DNA of 33,667 bases from Lachnospiraceae bacterium. GTDB taxonomy: Bacteria > Bacillota > Clostridia > Lachnospirales > Lachnospiraceae. Location: NCBI GenBank assembly GCA_003519685.1, contig DOWG01000084.1, forward strand, positions 1-33,667, read 5' to 3'. Positions 7,961-17,254 of the stretch are shown piece by piece. A program made the position numbers and the translations under genes. How positions within the stretch are numbered: the first letter of the stretch is position 1; every line of letters starts with the position of its first letter. The notes beneath the pieces were generated by a model. The model ran no database searches. It saw nothing but the letters and a program-made list of their open reading frames with translations, and was not told where the DNA came from.

Positions 7961-10426
7961 ATGTGTAAACGTAAGATCCACATGATAGGTAATACCCATA
8001 TAGACCCAGTATGGTTATGGAAAAAAGCGGAAGGAATGCAGGAGGTGAAATCATCTTTTTCCTCTGCTTTAGACAGAATGAACGAATTTCCTGATTTTAA
8101 ATTTACAATGAGCAGCATTTCCTATTTGGCATGGGTAAAGGAAAACTGCCCTGATTTATTTGAAAGAATTCGGGAGAAAGTAAAGGAAGGAAGATGGGAG
8201 ATTGCCGGGGCGATGTGGGTAGAACCGGATTGTATTCTGCCTGCGGGGGAAAGCTTTGTACGACATTTTCTTTACAGTAAAAGGTTTGTAGAAGAGAACT
8301 TTGAGATTGATCCGGTGGTCGGTTATAATGTCGACAGTTTTGGGCATACATCCAATTTACCCAGTATTCTTGCCGGTTGTGGTATGAAGTATTATCTCTT
8401 TAACCGCCCGGATAAGACAAAGCTTGCAGTTCCTCCTGTTTTTGTATGGAAATCGCCGGATGGAAGTAGTGTAACTGCGGAACGTATCGGTGGCGAATAC
8501 CTTGCTTGGACAAAGCCGGGGATTGCGTATAATTTAAAGGAAAGTAAGGAAGCACTGCATTCCTATGGTTATGACCGCATGGCTGTGTTCTATGGTGTCG
8601 GAAATCATGGAGGTGGACCTACCATTGATAATATTCGTTCGATCTACGAACTTCGGGAGGAAGACAAAGAGGATGCAATTGATTTTTCGACCATGCGGGA
8701 ATTCTTTGGTACGGTTGAAAAAGAACATTTAACAGAATTTCAGGGAGAACTGGGAAGAATATTCATGGGCTGCTATAGCTCGGATAATGAAATTAAGAGG
8801 CTAAACCGCCAAGCAGAGTGGAGTTTGCTTAAAGCAGAGGCAATCGGCGCGATTGCGGTGAAACTAAGCGGCGGAACGTACCGGTATCCGAAGGAAGATA
8901 TGGAAAGAGCCTGGAAGATGGCTTTATTCAATCAATTTCATGACATTTTATCCGGAACCAGTATAGAACCAGCACGAAACGAAGCCTGCCAGGAATTTCA
9001 GTATGCAATTGCAACTGCAAGGAATACGATTGCCAATGGAATCCAAGGAATTGCCAATCATATTGATACCAGAGGAGATGGCTTCCCATTGGTTTTGGTA
9101 AATCCGACCGGTAAGGCTTATCATGGTGTTCTTTGTACGGATGTCTATGTTTCCTCCGCAGGCCGCAAACAAGTAAGAATGCGGGATACCACAGGAGAAG
9201 AAATCCCTTATGCGGAATCTGGATATCGTCATAATGAACGGGATGAGGCAAGAAAAAGTATTCTATTTGAAGCTGAGGTTCCTCCTATGGGGTATGCGGT
9301 TTACCGGGTTCTTCAGGAAGGACCGAGTTTTAAACCAGTAAAAAACCGGATGATGGTTGAAAAAAATTTTATATCGAATGGAATTCTTACTGTAACAATC
9401 GATGAAAAAACCGGGTGTCCTTCCTCCATAATAAAAAATGGAATTGAGCTGTTGGCAGACAAAGTTGCTTTCAAAGTATTCTATGATGATCGTGGCGCCT
9501 GGGGAGGCGAACTTTTAGAGGAAAAGTCGGAAGGTATCTTTGAAGCCAGCAATATAAAATTAATCGAAACAAATTTTCTTCGAACGGTTCTGCGCAGTAC
9601 ATTGCTCTATCAAAAATCAGAGCTGGTAGTGGACTATATCCTAGAAAAAGACAGTGATATTGTTAAAATGAATTGCTCCATACATAATCATGAACGTCAT
9701 ACGGAAATTGCTTTTTGCCTGCCCGTAGCCGGTAAGAAGCACCAGGTAATAACAGAAACAGCTTTTCTTGCAGAACAGAAAGTGGTAAAGGATGGCACCG
9801 AATATTATCAGCATCGCTTTGCCGACATTACAAATGATAAGGGATTTGGCATTTCTGTTATTAATAATAATGCCTATGGAATGAATCAGAAGGATAACGA
9901 ATATCGATTAATCATCTCAAGAAGTGCGATGTTTGCAAGAGGAGAAAGCGGTCCGGTTGATATTACTCCGGACAAAAGATTTATGGATCAGGGCAGCTGG
10001 GATTTTTGCCTGGAGCTATTACCACATGAAGAACCGATTCAGAAGCAAAGGTTATTTACGGAAGCGGATTTCCTTCATATGCCAATTGAGCACCTGGGGG
10101 ATAGTAATCATACGGGGGAGCACTGGCTGCGAAAGGAGTCCATGGCTACCGTTACCGGAGCCGGAGTCCAGATATCCTCTTATAAGCTTGCGGAGTGTGA
10201 AAAAGGAACGCAAGTATTAAGACTTTTTGAATGTGAAGGGATGGAAACGGTCGCTCAGGTGAAGGTGCAAAATACAGCATTTACGGTCCATTTATCTCCT
10301 TATCAGGTGAAAACATATCTTATTAAGGATGCGATTGTAACAGAAACCAATATGATAGAGAAGAAGGTAGAATTAGCGGAACAGGAAAACGCTGCTTCTA
10401 CGACCGGAACAGGAATAAAATCTTAA
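7961..10426 (+). CDS. GH38 alpha-mannosidase, about 820-residue type
   Basis: A cytoplasmic alpha-mannosidase of 821 residues with no signal peptide. The GH38 catalytic residues are all visible: zinc ligands His13 and Asp15 in GNTHIDPVWLW, the nucleophile and zinc ligand Asp125 in YNVDSFGHTSNLP, and the zinc-binding His327 in FNQFHDILSGTSIEPA. YGVGNHGGGPT around 216-226 is typical of the Firmicutes subgroup. The C-terminal 450 residues form the beta-sandwich part. I chose ATG 7961 because it follows GAGGAGG (7945-7951); the earlier ATG 7943 overlaps that site. It is clearly paralogous to the GH38 gene at 20390. The same general length class includes mannosylglycerate hydrolases, so the natural substrate may be a small mannoside rather than an N-glycan. 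Confidence 0.93.
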   Translation: MCKRKIHMIGNTHIDPVWLWKKAEGMQEVKSSFSSALDRMNEFPDFKFTMSSISYLAWVKENCPDLFERIREKVKEGRWEIAGAMWVEPDCILPAGESFVRHFLYSKRFVEENFEIDPVVGYNVDSFGHTSNLPSILAGCGMKYYLFNRPDKTKLAVPPVFVWKSPDGSSVTAERIGGEYLAWTKPGIAYNLKESKEALHSYGYDRMAVFYGVGNHGGGPTIDNIRSIYELREEDKEDAIDFSTMREFFGTVEKEHLTEFQGELGRIFMGCYSSDNEIKRLNRQAEWSLLKAEAIGAIAVKLSGGTYRYPKEDMERAWKMALFNQFHDILSGTSIEPARNEACQEFQYAIATARNTIANGIQGIANHIDTRGDGFPLVLVNPTGKAYHGVLCTDVYVSSAGRKQVRMRDTTGEEIPYAESGYRHNERDEARKSILFEAEVPPMGYAVYRVLQEGPSFKPVKNRMMVEKNFISNGILTVTIDEKTGCPSSIIKNGIELLADKVAFKVFYDDRGAWGGELLEEKSEGIFEASNIKLIETNFLRTVLRSTLLYQKSELVVDYILEKDSDIVKMNCSIHNHERHTEIAFCLPVAGKKHQVITETAFLAEQKVVKDGTEYYQHRFADITNDKGFGISVINNNAYGMNQKDNEYRLIISRSAMFARGESGPVDITPDKRFMDQGSWDFCLELLPHEEPIQKQRLFTEADFLHMPIEHLGDSNHTGEHWLRKESMATVTGAGVQISSYKLAECEKGTQVLRLFECEGMETVAQVKVQNTAFTVHLSPYQVKTYLIKDAIVTETNMIEKKVELAEQENAASTTGTGIKS

Positions 10427-10500
10427 AAAAGAACGTTAATAAGTTTGTTTATATACCAAAGATAAAGTGCTAACACATTGAACAGGAGGATAATATCAAC

Positions 10501-12594
10501 ATGGAAAATACGAAGGATAGCAATCAAAAAAATTCGAATAAGCTGGCCAGCCTAAGAGGTTACCTGCATAAGTTGAATGGAATATGGTTCAAATTATTGC
10601 TTTCCATATTAATTCCGGTAATCTTTATGGCTGCTTTTGGAGTGGTATCTTATGAAAAATCATCCCATGCGATTATTGCAAATTATGAGAAAAGTACCAT
10701 GGATACTCTCAATGCAATCAGTGATTACCTGAAGCTGGGGCTCGAATCCGTAGCGGGTAAATCCCTGGAATTCATGAATAGTAATAGTGTTACAGCTTAT
10801 TATAATCGAGGCAAGGCAGGACTTTCTACTTCAACCGAGGAGGTTAAGCTGCTGCAGCCTCTGGGAGAGGACATTATTATTGCCCAGGGAGCAAATACTT
10901 TTATTCAGGATATCCATGTCTTTGGCAAAACAGGAATCGGTGTTTCAACGGAATCAGCACCTTCGGAAGATATCTATACAAGATATCTGCAATCCGAGGA
11001 AGGCAAAGCAATTACAGAGGCACAAGAACGCTATCAATGGGTAGGAGAGCATAAATTTATCGATGAAATGTTTCAAGTAAAGTCAGAGGAATATGCTCTG
11101 TCAATGATACGTAAGATGGCATATGATAACGGCTTTATCATTATGGATGTATCAAAAGCGGAAATTGTGAATATGCTTTCCCAGTTTAATTATGGAAAGG
11201 GTAGTGTGATTGGCTTTGTTACAGCAGATGGTAGAGAAACTCTAACTAATGCCAAAGAGGACAGTGTATTTACAAAACTACCTTACTTTCAAAAATCGGT
11301 TGCCGGAGATACCTTGAGCGGTTATTCCTATGAGACCTATCTCGGTAAGGATTACCTCTATCTCTATAAAAAGATAGGGGATACCGGTGCTGTTATCTGC
11401 GCCTTGATTCCGGAGGGTACTATTATCCGGCAGGCAAAAGAAATAAAAAGCTTAAATATAGTTTTTGTAACTCTGGCCGGTATTTTTGCAATTGGCATAG
11501 GTACGACAATTGCTGGTGGAATCGCTGCTGCCATTAAGAAACTAATGAAAAACATGTCCTTAGCGGCACAGGGGGATTTAACGATTACGTTTGATACAAA
11601 ACGTAAGGATGAATTCCGGTTATTAACCACTAGTCTTTCCGATATGGTTGGCGGTATGCGTAATCTGGTTGGACAGGCGGTAGAGGTAGGGGGTAAAGTA
11701 AGCGGCTCTGCAGAAATGCTTTCTTCAACCTCGGAGAGTATATTGGGGGATACCAAGGGCATCTCTGCAACGATTGATGAGATTGAAAAGGGGGTTGTTC
11801 AACAGGCCTCCGATACCGAACACGGTTTAAACCAAATGATGAATCTTTCGAATAAAATAAATCAGGTTTATGACAGCACCTATAAGATAGAGCAAATTGC
11901 AACCGATGCCAAAACAGTGATTGATAAAGGTATCGTTACGGTGGATGAATTAAATAATAAATCCAGAGCGACTACGGAAATCACGAATATTGTCATATCG
12001 GAAATTGAGGCACTTAAAGAGCAAACCCATACGATTGGAAGTTTTGTAAAGATTATTAATGAAATTGCGGCACAGACGAATCTACTGTCCTTAAATGCAT
12101 CCATAGAAGCCGCAAGAGCTGGGGAAGCAGGACGGGGATTCGCTGTGGTGGCGGAAGAAATCCGAAAATTAGCGGATGGGGTTTTAAATGCAGCTAAGGA
12201 AATCCAAAGTATTGTAACCAAAATACAGGATAAAACCAAAACAACCGTAGACGCTGCAAAGCAAGCGGAAAATATTGTGGAGTCGCAGGCCGAGTCTCTA
12301 AGTAAAACGGTAAACTCCTATAAAGATATTAATCAATATGTAGGTAATCTTGTAGGCAATCTAAATAACATTTCCGTTGGCGTTAAGGAAATCGAAGCGG
12401 CGAAAGAGGATACGTTGGAAGTAATTCGAAGCATTTCCGCTGTAGCGCAGCAGACAGCTGCTTCCTCGGAGGAAGTCAGTGCTACGGCAAACAATCAGAT
12501 CGGTTCGGTGGAACATTTAAGCCAATCTGCGGAAGAGCTTGCGGAAAATGCCAAGAAGCTTGAGAAAGCGATTCAATTGTTTCGGATTGATTGA
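10501..12594 (+). CDS. Methyl-accepting chemotaxis protein
   Basis: A transmembrane chemoreceptor of 697 residues that signals to CheA/CheW. Layout: a cytoplasmic head (1-28), membrane segment 1 (about 29-50), an extracellular Cache-like sensor domain (about 51-316), membrane segment 2 (about 317-343), a HAMP domain (about 341-395) and a signalling coiled coil to the end. The hairpin tip is recognisable by EIAAQTNLLSLNASIEAARA and AGRGFAVVAEEIRKLA around 515-555. A clear AGGAGG ribosome site precedes the ATG. It lies between a mannosidase and a beta-fructosidase, and the next gene begins 20 bases after its stop, so it is probably co-transcribed and may sense a sugar handled by the locus; that link is inferred only from position. 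Confidence 0.95.
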   Translation: MENTKDSNQKNSNKLASLRGYLHKLNGIWFKLLLSILIPVIFMAAFGVVSYEKSSHAIIANYEKSTMDTLNAISDYLKLGLESVAGKSLEFMNSNSVTAYYNRGKAGLSTSTEEVKLLQPLGEDIIIAQGANTFIQDIHVFGKTGIGVSTESAPSEDIYTRYLQSEEGKAITEAQERYQWVGEHKFIDEMFQVKSEEYALSMIRKMAYDNGFIIMDVSKAEIVNMLSQFNYGKGSVIGFVTADGRETLTNAKEDSVFTKLPYFQKSVAGDTLSGYSYETYLGKDYLYLYKKIGDTGAVICALIPEGTIIRQAKEIKSLNIVFVTLAGIFAIGIGTTIAGGIAAAIKKLMKNMSLAAQGDLTITFDTKRKDEFRLLTTSLSDMVGGMRNLVGQAVEVGGKVSGSAEMLSSTSESILGDTKGISATIDEIEKGVVQQASDTEHGLNQMMNLSNKINQVYDSTYKIEQIATDAKTVIDKGIVTVDELNNKSRATTEITNIVISEIEALKEQTHTIGSFVKIINEIAAQTNLLSLNASIEAARAGEAGRGFAVVAEEIRKLADGVLNAAKEIQSIVTKIQDKTKTTVDAAKQAENIVESQAESLSKTVNSYKDINQYVGNLVGNLNNISVGVKEIEAAKEDTLEVIRSISAVAQQTAASSEEVSATANNQIGSVEHLSQSAEELAENAKKLEKAIQLFRID

Positions 12595-12614
12595 TTCAGA
12601 GAAAGGATAACAAA

Positions 12615-14324
12615 ATGGATTTTCTTCTTGAAAAAAGGTATCTTTGCTTTCCGATAAAATGTGGAGCAAAACCTGTGAAAACCAGATTAATACTGCCGGA
12701 TTATACGATTGTGGTTAGCTTAGAACTTACCAGGGAGGAGCCGGATTTCTGGGTATACTATGATGCTCTTTTTACTATGGGGCAAACCATACGGATCCTC
12801 CATGAAGGAGAAAAAGATGATTTAAGAGCGGAAAATACTTGTGTGTTTCGTGATAGACCGATTGAAAAAACGCCGATCTATCGGGAAGAACATAGACCAA
12901 GGTATCATTTCACGAATGCAAGAGGCTGGATTAATGATCCCAACGGTTTGCTTTATAAGGATGGAACCTACCATATGTTTTACCAGCTTAATAATTATGG
13001 AAGTCGCTGGTATGACAAAGGGTGGGGACATGCAAAAAGTACGAATCTATTCGATTGGGAAATCCTGCCTCCAGCCTTATATGCAGATGATAGCGGATAT
13101 GCGATTTCCGGTAGTGCGTTGTTTGATCCGGACAATAGAGCAGGCTTTGGTAAGGATACATGGATATTAATGTACTCCTCGAGATATGGCGGCGAACCAG
13201 AGAAAGGACAGTTTCAAAATATCGCATATAGTGCTGATGGCAGAATTTTTCGCAAATATTCGGGGAATCCGATTATAAAAGATACGGCAACGATCAATTT
13301 CCGCGATCCGAAAGTTTTCTGGCATGAACCCTCCGGCCATTTTGTAATGGTTTTAGCATGCGGGGAAGAAATCCGTTTTTATCGATCACTGGATCTAAAG
13401 AATTGGGATTTGTCCAGTGTTTTGGAGGATACGCTGATCAATCCCCAGCATAAGGTGTATGAGTGCCCGGAACTTATGGAATATCAAATTGAGGGGGAAA
13501 ACAATACCCGTTGGGTATTATCGGTAAGTATCGATGGGTTTCGGCGGGTATTACATATCATCGGCGATTTTGACGGTAGAAGCTTTGTCTACGATCCATC
13601 TCAAAAATTACAATGGGCGGACTATGGAAAAGATTTTTATGCGGCGGTAGCGTGGAATCCGCAATATGAAATGGCAGGAAGAAAGCTGTGGATTGGATGG
13701 ATGTGCTTTTGGCCTTATGCAAGAGAATGTCCGAAATTGGAAGGTTGGATGGGAGCATTTACCGTTCCCAGGGAGCTTCGTCTCGTGAGGCATGAGAATG
13801 GAAAACTATACATTCACCAAAATCCGGCAAAGGAAATAGAAGAACTAAAGCAGGAAGCGATAAACACGAAAAACCAGGTTGCATTACCTAGTAATACAGC
13901 ATATCGGCTGCCTGGCGGTGAAGCATTTTCCCTTAACTTGGAGCTGAATAAGCAGGACGGAGAAACGGGTAATGCAGATATCCTTCTGCATTATGAAAGT
14001 GGTGAAACGGTAACCATTCATCTGGACTTCTTACAGAACCTTCTTCAAATGGATCGTTCCGATTGTAATCGGATTAAGCTTGGGTCATGGTTTACAGAAC
14101 CACTGACAGCACCCCTAAGCAATCGTAATACCATACAAATTCAGCTTCTTATCGATAAAGGATCCATTGAGCTATTTTTGTATGATGGGCGAACCTGCTT
14201 AACTGCGTTGTGTTTTCCGGAAAAACATTCCTGCAGCTTAGAATTCTATAATTATTGTGAGAATGAAATAATACTAAATAATATAACCCTAAATCCAATT
14301 CGTCGGGCAAAATGGACGTATTGA
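12615..14324 (+). CDS. GH32 beta-fructosidase (levanase/sucrose hydrolase type), cytoplasmic
   Basis: A 569-residue enzyme that hydrolyses terminal beta-fructosides such as sucrose, inulin or levan oligomers. The three GH32 acids are in place: nucleophile Asp108 in WINDPNG, transition-state stabiliser Asp231 in FRDPK, and acid/base Glu283 in YECPEL. Residues 1-90 form an extra N-terminal beta domain, and residues from about 420 form the C-terminal beta-sandwich. No signal peptide is present, so the substrate must be imported first. ATG 12615 follows GAAAGGA (12601-12607) at good spacing; an in-frame TTG at 12591 overlapping the chemoreceptor stop is less likely. It is the only fructosidase among four mannosidases, which hints at a mixed or fructose-containing substrate. 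Confidence 0.93.
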   Translation: MDFLLEKRYLCFPIKCGAKPVKTRLILPDYTIVVSLELTREEPDFWVYYDALFTMGQTIRILHEGEKDDLRAENTCVFRDRPIEKTPIYREEHRPRYHFTNARGWINDPNGLLYKDGTYHMFYQLNNYGSRWYDKGWGHAKSTNLFDWEILPPALYADDSGYAISGSALFDPDNRAGFGKDTWILMYSSRYGGEPEKGQFQNIAYSADGRIFRKYSGNPIIKDTATINFRDPKVFWHEPSGHFVMVLACGEEIRFYRSLDLKNWDLSSVLEDTLINPQHKVYECPELMEYQIEGENNTRWVLSVSIDGFRRVLHIIGDFDGRSFVYDPSQKLQWADYGKDFYAAVAWNPQYEMAGRKLWIGWMCFWPYARECPKLEGWMGAFTVPRELRLVRHENGKLYIHQNPAKEIEELKQEAINTKNQVALPSNTAYRLPGGEAFSLNLELNKQDGETGNADILLHYESGETVTIHLDFLQNLLQMDRSDCNRIKLGSWFTEPLTAPLSNRNTIQIQLLIDKGSIELFLYDGRTCLTALCFPEKHSCSLEFYNYCENEIILNNITLNPIRRAKWTY

Positions 14325-14346
14325 TACTTGTTTAAGGAGAAAACTT

Positions 14347-14964
14347 ATGCTTGAAGATTTCTACAAATCTTATTGTGAAAGCCTATATGAAACGCTGCAG
14401 AAGATTAACAGCAGCCAGATGAAGATACTTATACAGAAAATAGACGATGCATATCAGAATTATAAGCAGGTCTTTGTTCTCGGCAATGGAGGAAGTGCGG
14501 CTTGTGCTTCCCATTGGGTTTGTGATTTCGGTAAGGGGATTAACACAGAAAAAGGGAAACGGATGAAGATATTCTCCCTCTCGGATAATGCTTCTATTCT
14601 GACAGCTCTTGGTAATGATATATCCTATGATGATGTCTTTTGCTATCAGCTGAAGAACTTAGCGGTGCAGAAAGACCTTGTAATCTTCTTGTCCGTATCC
14701 GGTAATTCGAAGAATTTACTTAAGGCAGCGGATTATTGTAACGGTATCGGGTGTGATACCGTCTCCATAATCGGAAATTATCATGGAGAGCTAGGCAAAC
14801 GCACAAAATTAAATATAACCTTACAATCCCAGAATTATGGAATTGTGGAGGACATTCATCTGATCATAAACCACATTCTTTCTCAATATATGAAGCAGCG
14901 GAATCTGCAGCTCGATGAGATACTGAATAGGAAAGATGGAAAGGAAGCTAATGTATGCTGCTAG
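14347..14964 (+). CDS. SIS-domain phosphosugar isomerase (GmhA-like), first copy
   Basis: A 205-residue SIS-domain protein related to phosphoheptose isomerase, which interconverts aldose and ketose phosphates. The phosphate-binding motifs are VFVLGNGGSAACASHW (about 43-58) and FLSVSGNSKNLLKAADYC (about 117-134). EDIHLIINHILS near 161 matches the helix that carries the catalytic His in GmhA. The ROK kinase gene starts inside its last codons (10-base overlap), so the two products are translationally coupled and probably act consecutively. There is no heptose-synthesis neighbour, so a catabolic role in the released sugar's pathway is more likely than lipopolysaccharide synthesis. Confidence 0.85.
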   Translation: MLEDFYKSYCESLYETLQKINSSQMKILIQKIDDAYQNYKQVFVLGNGGSAACASHWVCDFGKGINTEKGKRMKIFSLSDNASILTALGNDISYDDVFCYQLKNLAVQKDLVIFLSVSGNSKNLLKAADYCNGIGCDTVSIIGNYHGELGKRTKLNITLQSQNYGIVEDIHLIINHILSQYMKQRNLQLDEILNRKDGKEANVCC

Positions 14965-15923
14965 GTGCAATTGATATCGGAGGAACCAAAACCTTAGTCG
15001 GTATTGTACATACCACGGGTAGGATTCTCACGAAGCGACAGGTTTCCACCGATACCACTAGTCTATCCTCTTGGCTAAAGGTATGTTCCGATATGCTAAG
15101 GGAATGTACAATGGAGATTAGCTGTACGATGCAGGATTTACTGGGGATCGGGATAAATCTTCCGGGTATGGTGGATATCAAACAGGGGCATTTGCTGCGA
15201 TGCTCCTACCCGGGATGGGAGAAGTTCCCGGTTAAGAAGAGAATGGTAGGCTTAACCGGCATAGATAATATATATGTTGATAATGATGTTAACTCCTGTG
15301 CCATAGGGGAAATGCATTTTGGTTTTCAAAATACCTATCGAAATTTCCTATGGATAACCGTAAGCACTGGGATTGGAGGAGCGATTGTAAGTGACGGCTG
15401 TTTAATCCGAGGAGCTTTAGGATGTGCCGGTGAGATAGGCCATACCAAGGTAGAATATGACAAGCCTGCCCTCTGTGCTTGCGGCCAGGTGGGATGCCTG
15501 GAAGCACATGCATCCGGAACAGCAATTACAAGAGAAGTTCAAAGAAATGCCTTGATAGATCCGGCCTTTCATAAACATTTTATCGATATGGGAGAACCTT
15601 TGGATGCGAAAGGATGTGCTGTGCTTGCCCGCAATGGGGATGAAACCGCCTTGTCGATTTATCAGGCGGCAGCCAGAGCTTTAGGGCGGGGAATTGGAAA
15701 TGCGGTTAACCTTTTTAATCCGGAAGCTGTCATTTTTGGCGGCGGAGTAGGAAATTCATTGGATATTATTAAGCCAAAGTTTCTGCATGTCTTAAACCAA
15801 ACCGTGAATCCAGCCTTGCTTCCGGTTGAAATTGTGCAATCAAAACTTGGATACCAAGCTGCGCTTATCGGGGCGGCTGCTTTGGTAGTAGATTATAATG
15901 GGAATAGAACATTGGATTGTTAA
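14955..15923 (+). CDS. ROK-family sugar kinase, zinc-motif type, first copy
   Basis: A 322-residue ROK-family (repressor, ORF, kinase) sugar kinase without a DNA-binding domain, so an enzyme such as a gluco-, fructo-, manno- or N-acetylmannosamine kinase. The N-terminal AIDIGGTKT is the ATP-binding loop, DNDVN with Asp111 is the catalytic base region, and His163 plus the C-A-C-G-x-x-G-C-L-E motif at 174-183 form the structural zinc site. GREAT confidence in the family comes from all three motifs and the normal length. ATG 14955 follows AAGGAAG (14941-14947) inside the SIS gene. A second SIS-ROK pair lies at 26142-27742. The sugar specificity is not readable. Confidence 0.92.
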   Translation: MLLGAIDIGGTKTLVGIVHTTGRILTKRQVSTDTTSLSSWLKVCSDMLRECTMEISCTMQDLLGIGINLPGMVDIKQGHLLRCSYPGWEKFPVKKRMVGLTGIDNIYVDNDVNSCAIGEMHFGFQNTYRNFLWITVSTGIGGAIVSDGCLIRGALGCAGEIGHTKVEYDKPALCACGQVGCLEAHASGTAITREVQRNALIDPAFHKHFIDMGEPLDAKGCAVLARNGDETALSIYQAAARALGRGIGNAVNLFNPEAVIFGGGVGNSLDIIKPKFLHVLNQTVNPALLPVEIVQSKLGYQAALIGAAALVVDYNGNRTLDC

Positions 15924-15943
15924 ACTTGGGCATCAGGAGTGAA

Positions 15944-15968
15944 GGTTGAAAAAACAAGTTTTTTAACC
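15944..15968. other. A/T-rich hairpin between the ROK gene and the broken enzyme gene
   Basis: GGTT-G-AAAAAAC (15944-15955) can pair with GTTTTTTAACC (15958-15968) with one bulged G and a very tight loop. No T-run follows, so it is at best a weak terminator or processing site. Confidence 0.25.
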
Positions 15969-15998
15969 ATAAGATTTTGCCTTAGTTAGCAAGGTTGT

Positions 15999-17038
15999 AT
16001 GAAACATTTGGCACAAAAACTTAATAATGTGCAAAATACAAACGCAGGAATGGATATAAAAATGGTGAAATATAAATTTGAAAAATTATTTACGAAAACC
16101 TTTCAAGAACATCAAAAGGATTCAGTTCCGATCAGGGAAGCTGCCTGCTTAAGAGTACAGTTTCCTGCGATTTTGGAACCGATTCCGGAAGATCTCTATA
16201 TTGTAGGAGGTGCAAAATACCATCCGATCGGCTTCTCTCCGAAGGATGCGGAGGATTTTGGATACTACTGCAGAACCAAAGAGCTGGAACAGCTTAGGAA
16301 GGAGGAAACCGATCCAGAGGAAAGAAAAGAGCTGGAACTGCTTCTGGAATTTTGGAGGGAGAATCAAAGCCGGTATAAGACGAGAAAGGCATATCCAAAG
16401 GAAGTTAAAAAAAGGCTTGCCAGTGATGATTTAAACGATATTTATCCGGCCTATCCCCTCTATCGTATGACCGGCTGCATCATTGACTATGATAAACTGT
16501 TACAACTTGGGATACCCGGAATTAAGAAAGAAATATCCGAATATGCCAAACAGGAAAACAATCCCCTCTACGGCGCAATGCTGGAAGCCTTAGAAATCTT
16601 AAAGGATAGCTTGCAATTCTATGCAGATCAATGTGAGGAGAAGAAAGCATACGTTTCAAAGGAAAGAGCATCCCAGCTGCAGGAAATGAGGGAAAATCTT
16701 ATCTTTCTTAAAAATAATGCTCCTGAAACATTTCATCAGGCAGCACAGCTTGCATGGCTTTATTCCATCCTTGCGCATACCCTGGATTATGGCCGGATGG
16801 ATGTATATTTAGGAGATTTTCTGGAGAGGGATCAAAAGAAACCTATTTTCAGAAGGGCGGTACTCAGCTGATGATTACCGTTGCAAGTACGAAAGACCTA
16901 AAGGATGCTATGGTTCATCCGGAGCTTTATTCCAATCTGTTTGTACGTGTTGGTGGGTATAGCGGTCGTTTCATTAGTCTCCCAAGGGATGTTCAATTGG
17001 ATATTCTTCGTCGAACCACGTATGAAGGGGAGGAATGA
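15999..17038 (+). pseudogene. Glycyl radical enzyme (pyruvate formate-lyase-like), internally deleted and frameshifted
   Basis: Remnant of a pyruvate formate-lyase/diol-dehydratase-type glycyl radical enzyme, a family normally 700-800 residues long. The first part (15999 or ATG 16062 to about 16832) encodes a normal N-terminal domain ending in DYGRMDVYLGDFLERD. It then runs out of frame to a stop at 16871. From about 16840, in another frame, the sequence resumes with YFQKGGTQLMITVAS and continues to the glycyl radical loop FVRVGGYSGRFISLP and the usual C-terminus at 17038. The whole middle, including the thiyl Cys, is missing: roughly 350-450 residues by comparison with the family. The product cannot be a working enzyme. 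No activating radical-SAM enzyme gene is nearby. Two genes or a sequencing error are unlikely, because a single-base error would not remove the middle. Confidence 0.85.
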
Positions 17039-17058
17039 ATAGAAATCGATAGGCTTCT

Positions 17059-17118
17059 GTCATATGAAAAACAGATGGGTCATATGAAAAACAAACGTGT
17101 CATATGAAAAACAGATGG
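17059..17118 (+). repeat. Three tandem 20-bp direct repeats
   Basis: Units start at 17059, 17079 and 17099 and share GTCATATGAAAAACA; units 1 and 3 are identical over all 20 bases and unit 2 differs at three positions near its end. Each contains ATGAAAAA, like the decamers at 6171-6210, but at two helical turns apart. They lie about 60 bases upstream of the -35 box of the next operon, so regulator binding is plausible. The sequence is not coding (TGA in frame with GTC-ATA). Confidence 0.7.
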
Positions 17119-17179
17119 AGCGAGATACCAAAAATAATCAAATTATGTCACATATTATTCAAAAAGTGTCATTTAAAGC

Positions 17180-17208
17180 TTGAATTAGTGAAAATGTTAT
17201 GGTAAAAT
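17180..17208 (+). promoter_or_regulatory. Sigma-A promoter for the 17255-30900 gene run
   Basis: TTGAAT (17180-17185), a 17-base spacer and TAAAAT (17203-17208) form a good vegetative promoter 46 bases ahead of the first start codon. It is the only clear promoter found for the long downstream series of nine genes. Confidence 0.7.
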
Positions 17209-17254
17209 TTAATCAGAATAATCAAATACGATTGAATCATAGACTAAGGGGGTA

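Noticed and set aside
14347..14964. Lipopolysaccharide heptose synthesis (true GmhA)
   Set aside because: No other heptose genes are present, the organism looks Gram-positive, and the neighbours are catabolic.
15944..15968. Terminator between the ROK kinase and the broken enzyme gene
   Set aside because: The stem is almost entirely A-T with a two-base loop and no T-run after it; listed only as a weak hairpin.
15999..17038. Two small genes instead of one broken one
   Set aside because: The second fragment has no ribosome site at its start and begins in the middle of a conserved glycyl radical enzyme segment; the first ends out of frame.
17059..17118. Short CRISPR-like array
   Set aside because: The repeats are directly abutting 20-mers without spacers, only three copies, and no cas gene is present.
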